Shown piece by piece: positions 5,477 through 13,465 of a DNA stretch of 23,792 nucleotides. The translations under genes and the position numbers were made by a program. The notes below the pieces were generated by a model, which did not search any database, had not been told where the DNA came from, and worked only from the letters and a program-made list of their open reading frames with translations. Source of the DNA: Archaeoglobi archaeon (lineage in GTDB: Archaea; Halobacteriota; Archaeoglobi; Archaeoglobales; Archaeoglobaceae). How positions within the stretch are numbered: position 1 is the stretch's first letter; each line of letters starts with the position of its first letter. The stretch spans positions 1 to 23,792 of the forward strand of contig JAPDIT010000015.1 of NCBI GenBank assembly GCA_029259455.1, read 5' to 3'.

Positions 5477-7281
5477 GCGGAAAGCACAGAGAGATAAGTG
5501 TCGCTGAGTTTTTCGAGAAAAACAAGCACATTCTGGGATACTCAAACCCGGCAAAGGCCATCATAACCGTCGTAAAGGAGGCTGTGGATAATGCCCTCGA
5601 CGCATGTGAGGAGGCAGGAATACTGCCGGACATCTTTGTTCGAATTTCAAAGGTTGACGACCATTTTAAAATCGTTGTTGAGGATAACGGTCCCGGAATT
5701 CCGAGAGAGCAGATTCCAAGGGTTTTCGGAAAACTGCTTTACGGTTCAAGATTCCATGAGATAAGGCAGAGCAGGGGGCAGCAGGGTATCGGCATTTCTG
5801 CAGCCGTACTATATGCCCAGCTAACAACAGGAAAGTCAGCCACAATCGTATCAAAAACACCTGACGATGAGAAAGCAAAGAAGGTGGTTCTGTACATCAA
5901 TACAAAGAAGAACGAGCCGGAGATTGTTGAAGAAGGAGAAGAGGAGTGGTACCTCCCGAGCGGTACGAAAATTGAACTGGAAATTGCGGGCAATTACGTC
6001 AGAGAGAGAAAACAGAGCGTTTACGAGTATTTGAGGGAGACTTCGGTCATAAATCCCCATGCAAAGATAACCTTTGTCGAGCCAGATGGGACAATACACG
6101 AGTTCAAGAGAGTGAGTGAAGATGTTCCACCACCTCCTAAGTCTATCAAACCCCATCCGCATGGGATAGAACTCGGCACTCTGATGAACATGCTGAAAGC
6201 AACAAAAGCAACGACTTTGAGGAAGTTTTTGAAGGATGAGTTTGTCAGAGTGGGAGACAAAATTGCCGACGATGTTTTGAAGAGGGGTGGTTTCAGCGGG
6301 GATGAGGTTCCGCAGGAGATGGGGAGGGATGAGGCTGCAAGACTGCTAAATGCCTTCCGGCAGACTGACTTCCTCCCACCACCAACGGACTGCCTCTCTC
6401 CGATAGGCGAGGCTATGATCGCCAAAAGCCTGATGGCAGAGTACCAGCCTGAATTCGTGTACGCTGTAACGAGAAAACCCAAAGTCTACTCTGGCCATCC
6501 TTTCCTTGTGGAGGTCGGGATAGCTTACGGTGGTGAGATAAAATCGGAAAAGGTCATCTTACTCAGGTATGCCAACAAAATACCTCTTCTCTACCAGCAG
6601 GGAGGTTGCGCATTAACAAAGGCTGTGGAGAGTGTTAACTGGAAGTCCTACGGGATGCTCCAGAATAAAGGAGAGCTACCTTATGCTCCCGCTGTCATCC
6701 TTATACACCTCGCATCAACCAACATCCCCTATACATCGGAATCTAAGGAGAGTGTGGCAGCAATTCCGGAAATAATCGATGAAGTTCGCCTCGCACTTCA
6801 GGAAGCTGGGAGGAGGTTGAAGGAGTACCTCGACAGAAAGAGCAGACAGCAAAAGAAGAGGAAAAAGGAGGAGATGATCGGAAAGGTTTTACCGCTGATT
6901 GCTCAAAAAGTGTGTGAGATTCTTGAGAAAGAACCGCTCGAAATTGACAGAATTGTGGCGAGAATAATGGGTTACCTGCACGTTGAAAGGGTCGTGAACG
7001 AAAAGGATGGTGTCAAAGAGGTCACTATAAGAGTTTCCAATTTTACTCGTTCTAAGAGAAGTATAAAGCTGTATGAGATGTGTTCTGGAGAGGTCAAAGC
7101 CGGTGGAGCAAAGATTTCGGGATCAGGTTACTCTACGATAGTATGGGACGTAGAGGTGAAACCAGAAGAGGAGGTGGAGGTAAGCTACCAGCTCAAAGGG
7201 AAAATAATTAACAAAAATCCACTCGTTGAAGGAATTGAGGAGGACTTGCTCAGCGGAGCAGAAGTTATGAGGTTCCTCTGA
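5473..7281 (+). CDS. top6B: DNA topoisomerase VI subunit B
   Basis: This 602-residue protein is the ATPase subunit of the type IIB topoisomerase that relaxes and decatenates DNA as an A2B2 complex. GHKL ATPase motifs are clear: N40 in KEAVDNALDA, DNGPGIP (71-77), the lid RGQQGIGIS (101-109) and PSGTKIELE. The H2TH region follows (about 236-310), then the transducer with the conserved WKSY and its switch lysine K391, and a charged helix KKRKKEE near 461-467. About 110 further residues form a C-terminal Ig-like extension, as in the longer archaeal subunits. Subunit A, often the direct neighbour in archaea, is not in this window. Translation is coupled to the upstream RAM gene. Confidence 0.97.
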   Translation: MSGKHREISVAEFFEKNKHILGYSNPAKAIITVVKEAVDNALDACEEAGILPDIFVRISKVDDHFKIVVEDNGPGIPREQIPRVFGKLLYGSRFHEIRQSRGQQGIGISAAVLYAQLTTGKSATIVSKTPDDEKAKKVVLYINTKKNEPEIVEEGEEEWYLPSGTKIELEIAGNYVRERKQSVYEYLRETSVINPHAKITFVEPDGTIHEFKRVSEDVPPPPKSIKPHPHGIELGTLMNMLKATKATTLRKFLKDEFVRVGDKIADDVLKRGGFSGDEVPQEMGRDEAARLLNAFRQTDFLPPPTDCLSPIGEAMIAKSLMAEYQPEFVYAVTRKPKVYSGHPFLVEVGIAYGGEIKSEKVILLRYANKIPLLYQQGGCALTKAVESVNWKSYGMLQNKGELPYAPAVILIHLASTNIPYTSESKESVAAIPEIIDEVRLALQEAGRRLKEYLDRKSRQQKKRKKEEMIGKVLPLIAQKVCEILEKEPLEIDRIVARIMGYLHVERVVNEKDGVKEVTIRVSNFTRSKRSIKLYEMCSGEVKAGGAKISGSGYSTIVWDVEVKPEEEVEVSYQLKGKIINKNPLVEGIEEDLLSGAEVMRFL

Positions 7282-7346
7282 CAGCACTAACACTCCTCGC
7301 TGTTAATGGCAATCGTGGGACAGAATATCCACGAGAAATAACAAAG

Positions 7347-7354
7347 CTTAAAAG
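7347..7354 (+). promoter_or_regulatory. TATA-like box for the COG2509-tldD-pmbA operon
   Basis: CTTAAAAG is centred about 30 bases before ATG 7381. It supports 7381 over the upstream in-frame TTG at 7360, which would lie immediately behind the TATA element. Confidence 0.45.
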
Positions 7355-7380
7355 ACCTCTTGCCCCTAATCAAGAAATGT

Positions 7381-8781
7381 ATGAAATTTGACGTTATAAT
7401 TGTGGGAGCTGGGCCGGGAGGAATGTTCGCCGCATACAAGCTTGCGGGAAAGCTCAAAACTGCTATTTTTGAAATGGGTAGAGACATTTCAAGGAGAAAG
7501 TGTCCGAGTGATCTTTCCGAAAGTTTCTGCACAAAGTGCAACCCCTGCAACATAACCTCTGGAGTTGGGGGGGCTGGCGGTTTGTCTGACGGAAAGCTGA
7601 ATTACGTCCACCCCGAATACCCTTCAAGCTTCTCTGTTGGCGGTGATTTCGACTTTCTTGACCCTGAGTACCTTATCGAAAAGATGAAAGAAGTTGATGA
7701 CATCTTCCTGAAACACGGTGCTCCGAATGAGCTTTACGGAGATGACCTCGATAAAATCGAAGAATTCCTCAAGAAAGCCAACGCTGCCGGAATAGAGTTC
7801 GTGCCATTGAGACAGAGACATGTTGGCAGTGATGAACTTCCTAAAGTCGTTAGAAGCATCGAAGACAAGCTGAAAAAGGATGGCGTTAAAATATACACTC
7901 GCAAGACGGTTGTGGACATCGATCCTGAAAGAAAGGTCGTAAGAACGGAGAAAGGGGAGGAGTTCGGTTACGATTATCTGATAATCGCCGTCGGTAGAAG
8001 TGGAGCGAGCTGGCTCGAAAAGTGGGCCAAGGAATACAACCTTGAGGTGGTCGAGAATTCAAAGGCCATTGATGTGGGAGTAAGAATTGAGGTGCCGGCA
8101 TCGATAATGGATGATATAACATCCACGATTTACGACCCAAAGCTGAGAGTCGTGACGAAAAGGCATGACGACTACATGAGGACTTTCTGCACCTGTCCGA
8201 GGGGATGGGTGATAAGAGAAGATTATGGCGATTTTTGTCTGGTAAACGGGCACAGCAAGGCTAAGGAGAAGAGCAGCAACACCAATTTCGCTCTGCTGGG
8301 TCACTACGAGTTCACGGAACCATTTGATGAGCCCAACGAATGGGGGAGAGATCTGGCGAGGATAACAACAAAGCTTGGAGGAGGAAATCCGATAGTGCAG
8401 AGGTTGAAGGACCTGAGGCTCGGAAGGAGGAGCACGGAAAGCCGGATAAAGAACAACAGGCTCGTTCAGCCGACACTGAAAACAGCTATCCCGGGAGACA
8501 TAAGCCTCGCCTACCCCGGAAGGGCTATTGACGACATTCTTGACGCCCTTGAAAGGCTTGATAAGGTCATTCCCGGTGTTGCTGACGATTCAACTCTCCT
8601 CTATGCTCCCGAAGTTAAGTTCTACTCCCTCAAGCTGAAAGTCGATGAGTGGATGAGGACGAACATACCCTACATTTACGCAATCGGTGATGGGGCGGGT
8701 GTGAGCAGAGGGATCGTTGGAGCTGCTGTGACAGGTTTGATTGCAGCAGAAGGCATTCTCAAGGAGAGAGGGATGGGGTGA
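7381..8781 (+). CDS. FAD-dependent dehydrogenase, COG2509 type
   Basis: The 466-residue flavoprotein opens with a Rossmann loop GAGPGG (9-14) and ends with a second FAD motif AIGDGAGVSRGIVGAAVTG. Between them, residues 41-72 carry CP, C50, C53 and C56 followed by GVGGAGGLSDGKL, a signature of the uncharacterised COG2509 dehydrogenases. The four cysteines could hold a metal or iron-sulfur centre, but this is inference. The substrate is not known. ATG 7381 was chosen because it starts directly before the first beta strand and fits the upstream TATA element. It is followed without a gap by tldD (stop 8779-8781, start 8782), so the two share an mRNA; the reason for pairing a flavoprotein with the TldD/TldE peptidase is not obvious. 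Confidence 0.8.
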   Translation: MKFDVIIVGAGPGGMFAAYKLAGKLKTAIFEMGRDISRRKCPSDLSESFCTKCNPCNITSGVGGAGGLSDGKLNYVHPEYPSSFSVGGDFDFLDPEYLIEKMKEVDDIFLKHGAPNELYGDDLDKIEEFLKKANAAGIEFVPLRQRHVGSDELPKVVRSIEDKLKKDGVKIYTRKTVVDIDPERKVVRTEKGEEFGYDYLIIAVGRSGASWLEKWAKEYNLEVVENSKAIDVGVRIEVPASIMDDITSTIYDPKLRVVTKRHDDYMRTFCTCPRGWVIREDYGDFCLVNGHSKAKEKSSNTNFALLGHYEFTEPFDEPNEWGRDLARITTKLGGGNPIVQRLKDLRLGRRSTESRIKNNRLVQPTLKTAIPGDISLAYPGRAIDDILDALERLDKVIPGVADDSTLLYAPEVKFYSLKLKVDEWMRTNIPYIYAIGDGAGVSRGIVGAAVTGLIAAEGILKERGMG

Positions 8782-10059
8782 ATGAAGTTCTGGGACGTCA
8801 GGAAAGTTGAAAATTTTTCCCTCAATCTTCAGCTTGAGAATGGTAAGCTGGAGAAGCCTAGATACAATAAATCATCCAGCAAGGGTTTCAGGGTTCTCAA
8901 GAACGGGTTCTGGGGAATTTTCGAGGGAGATGTTGAGGATAATGAAGGACTAAAGGAGGCGGAAAAAAACGCATTTATGCGGGGAGAAGGGGATGTAGAG
9001 GAGATTGTCAGCAGAGGGAGCTACAGAATGAGGGTAAAAAGAGACCCACAGGATGTCCCTATTGAGGAGAAAGTGGAGTTGCTGAAAGACCTTGAGAAAA
9101 TAATCAGGGATGTTTGTGTGAGCACGAAAGTTGTTTACTTCGAAATCAGAAGGAACTTCCAGTACAGAGATTCGTGTGGGTCGGAAGTTGAGTACGAGGT
9201 TTTGAGGACAGGAATCTCCATAATGGGTGTGGGCAAGGGTAGGAGTCTGCAGTTTATCTCGAAGAGGCAGATGAGGGTTGGCGGTTACGAAGTTCTGGAT
9301 GGTGTTGATGACAAAGCTTACGAAATCGTAGAGATCTTGCCTAAGCTCGTTAATGCTTCATCTCCACCATCAGGGCGGATGAACGTTGTAATGGATCCCA
9401 GCTTGGCGGGTGTTTTCGTCCATGAGGCTTTTGGCCATGCTGTCGAAGCTGACCATGTACTGCAAGGAGCAACGGTGCTCAAGGGAAAGCTGAACCAGAA
9501 GGTTGCTGATGAAAGCGTAACGATAATCGACGATCCGACTCTCCCGGAATTCGGATTCTTCCCCTTCGACGATGAGGGTGTAAAAGCGGAGAGAAGGGAG
9601 ATAGTAAAGAATGGGGTTCTCAAAAGCTTCCTGCACAGCAGAGAGACTGCGAAAAAACTTGGTGGTGTTCCCGGAAATGCCCGGAGTCAGGGTGTTGATG
9701 TGCCAATCGTCAGGATGAGCAACACATACATTGAAAGCCACGAGTACAGCTTTGATGAGCTTGTTGAAGAATGCAGAGGAGGGGTTTACCTGATCGGGTC
9801 GAGGGGTGGGGAAACAAATCCCGCAACGGGTTACTTCCACTTCAACGCCCAGTACGGATATATCATCAGGGACGGAGAGCTTGCTGAGATGGTCAGGGAC
9901 GTTTCCCTCTCTGGAAACACTCTCGAAATTCTGAGAGACGTTAAAATCGGCAGAAAAGTTGATTTCGACCCCGGATTTTGCGGTAAGGCCGGGCAGCTTG
10001 TCCCCGTTTCTGATGGGTCTCCTCCTGTGCTTTGCAGGGCAACGGTTGGTGGGGCGTGA
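8782..10059 (+). CDS. tldD: TldD family zinc metallopeptidase
   Basis: The 425-residue protein carries the TldD signature VFVHEAFGHAVEADHV, with H214 and H219 as zinc ligands and E215 as the catalytic base, and a conserved C-terminal FCGKAGQLVPVSDG in which C400 is a probable third ligand. TldD works as a heterodimer with TldE/PmbA, which follows directly. In bacteria the pair processes microcin B17 and degrades unfolded small peptides; archaeal substrates are not well known. The ribosome-binding site GGGGTGA overlaps the stop codon of the upstream flavoprotein gene. All key active-site residues are present, so an active subunit is expected. Confidence 0.93.
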   Translation: MKFWDVRKVENFSLNLQLENGKLEKPRYNKSSSKGFRVLKNGFWGIFEGDVEDNEGLKEAEKNAFMRGEGDVEEIVSRGSYRMRVKRDPQDVPIEEKVELLKDLEKIIRDVCVSTKVVYFEIRRNFQYRDSCGSEVEYEVLRTGISIMGVGKGRSLQFISKRQMRVGGYEVLDGVDDKAYEIVEILPKLVNASSPPSGRMNVVMDPSLAGVFVHEAFGHAVEADHVLQGATVLKGKLNQKVADESVTIIDDPTLPEFGFFPFDDEGVKAERREIVKNGVLKSFLHSRETAKKLGGVPGNARSQGVDVPIVRMSNTYIESHEYSFDELVEECRGGVYLIGSRGGETNPATGYFHFNAQYGYIIRDGELAEMVRDVSLSGNTLEILRDVKIGRKVDFDPGFCGKAGQLVPVSDGSPPVLCRATVGGA

Positions 10060-11234
10060 TGGAGTGGGAAATATTTGAGTACAAAACCGGAACTGTATCG
10101 GCAGAGGTTGAAGCGGGAAAGCTAAAGTACGTAAGCTCCGGTCTTGAGCGCGGTTTTTCAGCAAGGGTGATTTTGAACGGAAGGATGGGCTTTGCTTCAG
10201 CATCAACGAAGGATGAAGCCCTGTCTCTTGCAGAAAAAATAGCAAGAGTATCTGAGGATGAACTTGACGATTTCCCCTGCGAGAAACCTGCAAGAGTTAA
10301 GGGGACTTACGACAGAAGGGTTGAGAAGGTAGATTCCGACTACATATTGGAAGAATTTGAGAGGCTGAAAAGTTCTGTAGATAGAGCGAACATAGCTGCC
10401 GCAAAAATCGAACACGTAGTTGAGGAGGTGAGAATTACCAACTCCTTCGGGCTTGAAAGCTACGAGAAGTCAACCTTATCATCCTTCATAGTCGAGATTG
10501 TTTTTCAGGAGGGCAGTGCTTACGAAGTTTGCGGAAGCAGAAGCATCGAAATCGACATCGAAGGGGCTGTTAAAAGGGCTGAAAGGCTTGCGGTGGATTC
10601 TGCAAGAGCAGTTAAGATTGACAGCGGATTTTATGATGTTGTTCTTCAGCCAATTGCTGTACATCAGCTATTCTCAAACACCCTCTACCCCTCCCTCTCT
10701 GCAGAGAATGTTGAGAAGGGAAGGAGTGCTATCAAGCTCGGTGACGAGTTTGGAAGGATAACAATCATCGACGACTCCACTGTCGAAGGTGGTTTGATGA
10801 GCTGCGGATTTGATGATGAGGGAGTTTCAGCAAAAAAAACAATCCTAATCGATGACGGTGTTGTTAAAAGCTACTACACCGACTGGAAGCATTCCAAAAA
10901 GTACGGTGTTACCGGAAACGGGTTTAGGGTTGAGGAGAGCAGCATTCCCTCGCCAATGGTTAGCAATGTGGTTATAGAAACGGAAAAATGTGAGGATGAT
11001 GACTGCCTCATAATCCACTCCCTGATCGGTTCCCATACTGCAAATCCTGTGAGCGGTGAGTTCAGTCTTGAGTGCAACAACGCTTACTTTAAGGGAAAAG
11101 CCGTTAAAGGGGCAATGATCTACGGAAACGTTTTCGATTTGCTGAAAAAGATTGAGGGTGGTTTGGAGGGAGTCAGGCAGGTGGAGAACACCATCACAAG
11201 ATCACTGCGGTTTGAGGGTATTAGGGTTATCTGA
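10059..11234 (+). CDS. pmbA: PmbA/TldE family protein, non-catalytic partner of TldD
   Basis: The 391-residue product is related to TldD over its length but lacks the HExxxH zinc motif, which is the normal state for TldE/PmbA, the structural half of the heterodimer. Conserved stretches include DDEGVSAKKTILIDDG and the C-terminal SLIGSHTANPVSGEFS. ATG 10059 overlaps the last base of the tldD stop (TGATG), indicating coupled translation and a 1:1 product. An upstream in-frame TTG at 10032 would lie inside tldD and is unlikely. Its 3' end overlaps the convergent Ig-like gene by eight bases. No precursor peptide for the peptidase was recognised in this window. Confidence 0.92.
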   Translation: MEWEIFEYKTGTVSAEVEAGKLKYVSSGLERGFSARVILNGRMGFASASTKDEALSLAEKIARVSEDELDDFPCEKPARVKGTYDRRVEKVDSDYILEEFERLKSSVDRANIAAAKIEHVVEEVRITNSFGLESYEKSTLSSFIVEIVFQEGSAYEVCGSRSIEIDIEGAVKRAERLAVDSARAVKIDSGFYDVVLQPIAVHQLFSNTLYPSLSAENVEKGRSAIKLGDEFGRITIIDDSTVEGGLMSCGFDDEGVSAKKTILIDDGVVKSYYTDWKHSKKYGVTGNGFRVEESSIPSPMVSNVVIETEKCEDDDCLIIHSLIGSHTANPVSGEFSLECNNAYFKGKAVKGAMIYGNVFDLLKKIEGGLEGVRQVENTITRSLRFEGIRVI

Positions 11235-11667
11235 CAAGCATTTTGGTGATAAACACCACAACAAACAGCAGGAAAATCAACGCAACAATCAGCAAAAATA
11301 CATCTCTTGCAAGTTTTCCCAGCTTTAGCTTCTGCTCTCTCTCAATAACCTGAAATTCGAGAGATTTGCTGGAACTTTCATACCCAGCTTTGCCTTTAAA
11401 CCTCACCTCAAGCTTGTGTTTCCCTTTATACGGTGCCGGAAATGTGAAGCTGAACATTCCAAACTCATTTGTCTCAGCTTTCCCAACCTCCCTTCCATCA
11501 ACGTAGATTGCAACATGAGCATTCCCCAACGGAATCCAGGATTTCTTCTCTACATCATAGTACGTCAGCCACCCCTCCACCGTCACGACTTCATCCTCTG
11601 CAGGAACAGCATCAAGAAAGTGCGCCGAAATCCTCGTTTTACGGGATGATGAATTTGAAGAAGACAT
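11227..11667 (-). CDS. Ig-like domain protein with C-terminal membrane anchor
   Basis: The 146 residues contain a beta-rich Ig/carboxypeptidase-regulatory-like domain (about 27-108: VTVEGWLTYYD, VAIYVDGREVGKAETNEFG, FPAPYKGKHKLEVRFKGKAG). A charged linker follows, then one strong transmembrane helix (about 121-142) and a short basic tail KMLVR. There is no N-terminal signal peptide and the N terminus is Ser-rich. The start lies inside the end of the membrane-platform gene (29-base overlap), so it is the last gene of the pilus-motor operon. Such domains in archaeal surface proteins often transmit ligands or extend stalks; here a role as accessory anchor or stator of the pilus machine is inferred from position only. 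I do not recognise a named family. Confidence 0.7.
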   Translation of the reverse strand: MSSSNSSSRKTRISAHFLDAVPAEDEVVTVEGWLTYYDVEKKSWIPLGNAHVAIYVDGREVGKAETNEFGMFSFTFPAPYKGKHKLEVRFKGKAGYESSSKSLEFQVIEREQKLKLGKLARDVFLLIVALIFLLFVVVFITKMLVR

Positions 11668-13465
11668 ATACGACCACCACCAGAATGAATACGTGCTTCA
11701 AACCTGCCTCGATTCTCCCCTCACCCATCTGACCGGCCATTATGCCTGAGAACAAAGCGACCAGCAGTGAGGTCTGTGTGAACGTGCTCTCGACAGCGTT
11801 GATGTCAATTTTTGTTACAAAGTGGCTAACTTCGACGGAAGTAAATATAGTGAGCATGTTCTGAATCAATATATAACTCGTATAAAGGAAAACACCGAAC
11901 GCAAGGTATATAATAATTATGTACATGCTCATCTGCGCTTTTATTCTGTCTCTAGCCTCTATTTCAAGTTCTGAATACATAGAAGCGGTGTCCAGAGCAT
12001 CCCTTATGCTTGGTGTTGACTCTATTGCCTTTACGAGCAGTGTGATTGCCTTTGCTACAATTTGGCTCCTGACTCTGCTCTCAACTTTTTCCAGAGCGGA
12101 TGTTATCAGCTCACCCCACTCAACTTCCCTCCTGATTTTCCTTACCTCTCTTCCGAGAACCCCGAGTTCGCTTTCCGCCACATGTCTTAACGCCTCAACA
12201 ACATTTAATCCTGCCTCATTCAAAGAGGAAAGTTGCTTCAAGAATTCTGGAAGTTCTCTCTCCATTTTTGAAAGTAGCCTCCTCCTATACTCGATAAAAA
12301 CTATCAAAGGAAGGAGTACAACTGAAAGTGTTATAAAAACCACCAAGTCAAAGTCTATTTTACCGTAAAGGTAAACAAACACAAAGATTGCCAGAACAAT
12401 GAAGTAAAAGGATAGAGCGCGAAGCGTTAACATGTAAGGCTCCTCGGTAAAGGGCTTCTTCAGGAAATTCAGAATCTTCCTCAACCTCATCCTCCAGACA
12501 TCAATCCTGAATTCAGGCTCTCTATTGGTAATATTAAAGAAGATATCGCTTTCTCCTCCTCTTTTTTTGGCCTCTGCGAAACCCACTTGCTCACCCGGCA
12601 TTAGAGACTTGATCAGCCACATTAGCACTATTGAGCCGAGAGGTATGAATGTAAACATAATCAACTTGAACAATCCCATCGTTCCCGAGCCCAGCATCTG
12701 GAAGACCACAAGAACTGTAAGAAAGAAGAGCGGAGCTACTATGAAGAGAGCGAGATATATTTCGGCGAAAATCTGAAGGGTTTCAAAGAAGAAGGTATAG
12801 TGTGCACCTCTTTCGCTGAGCAACTGCTCTGACTTCGCTCTCAGGTAATCCACCACATCTCCTCCACCCTTGTAGACATTGATAAAGTTCTCCAGAAACA
12901 CCATCAGCTTTTCTGAGGGGGTCGTTTCTGAGACATATTTGGTGGCGGTTATCAGGTCGTAGCCAAACAATTCTACAAGTGTTACGATTTTGTCGAATTC
13001 TTTGCTGATTTCACCAAAAATTTCCCTGTTCTCTGCCACAAATCTAAATATTGAGAGCAGGGGTACTCCACCTCTTGCCATTCCCAACATCATGTTCACA
13101 ACGTGAGGGAGAGAGGCGTCTATCTTGTTTTTTCTGACATTAGAAACATAAGTGGGATAAGAGAGGATCAAATATCTTGTGAAGCCAAAAGCCAGGATTG
13201 CAAAACCCGCAATAACGATGAAGTCAAACCCTCTGATGACAAAAAGCCCGTCTGGCTTTATAAGTTCTGAGACGAGGAGGCCCAGAAGAACTCCAGGAAT
13301 AACTGAGAGTAACGGGTAAAAAAGGGCGATAGAGAGTATGTCCGTTGTACTCATTTTTAACCTTGCGCTCTCAATTGCGGCAGATAAATCCGAGTACTTC
13401 TCAGGGTTTTTTCTGCACCTCCTCCTGTAGAATTTCCTGAATACTAGCGGGGTGTAAAGGGTCAT
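11639..13465 (-). CDS. Type IV pilus/secretion membrane platform protein (two T2SSF/TadC-like domains)
   Basis: The 608-residue integral membrane protein has two GspF/TadC-type cytoplasmic helical domains (about 105-230 and 410-530), each next to pairs of hydrophobic helices (near 43-65, 80-100, 235-258, 265-287, 347-390, 500-525, 555-605). This duplicated arrangement is common in archaeal type IV pilus and archaellum-like platforms, where the protein sits under the ATPase and inserts pilins. Conserved features include LPHVVNMMLGMARGGVPLL in the first copy and LPEFLKQLSSLNEAGLNVVE in the second. It overlaps the upstream ATPase gene by four bases and the downstream Ig-like gene by 29. No pilin with a class III signal peptide was found in the window, so the pilins must be encoded elsewhere. 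Confidence 0.88.
   Translation of the reverse strand: MTLYTPLVFRKFYRRRCRKNPEKYSDLSAAIESARLKMSTTDILSIALFYPLLSVIPGVLLGLLVSELIKPDGLFVIRGFDFIVIAGFAILAFGFTRYLILSYPTYVSNVRKNKIDASLPHVVNMMLGMARGGVPLLSIFRFVAENREIFGEISKEFDKIVTLVELFGYDLITATKYVSETTPSEKLMVFLENFINVYKGGGDVVDYLRAKSEQLLSERGAHYTFFFETLQIFAEIYLALFIVAPLFFLTVLVVFQMLGSGTMGLFKLIMFTFIPLGSIVLMWLIKSLMPGEQVGFAEAKKRGGESDIFFNITNREPEFRIDVWRMRLRKILNFLKKPFTEEPYMLTLRALSFYFIVLAIFVFVYLYGKIDFDLVVFITLSVVLLPLIVFIEYRRRLLSKMERELPEFLKQLSSLNEAGLNVVEALRHVAESELGVLGREVRKIRREVEWGELITSALEKVESRVRSQIVAKAITLLVKAIESTPSIRDALDTASMYSELEIEARDRIKAQMSMYIIIIYLAFGVFLYTSYILIQNMLTIFTSVEVSHFVTKIDINAVESTFTQTSLLVALFSGIMAGQMGEGRIEAGLKHVFILVVVVYVFFKFIIP

Noticed and set aside
6021..6482. 153-residue open frame antisense to top6B
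   Set aside because: Antisense to the H2TH and transducer region of topoisomerase VI; low-complexity Ser/Pro composition typical of shadow frames.
7264..7320. Hairpin-like ACAGC / GCTGT after top6B as a terminator
   Set aside because: Arms of five bases with a long loop and no T run; not distinguishable from chance.
9370..10293. 307-residue open frame on the minus strand across the tldD/pmbA junction
   Set aside because: It lies antisense to two well-supported genes with clear family motifs, has no recognisable domain or promoter, and is explained by low stop frequency opposite GC-richer coding sequence.
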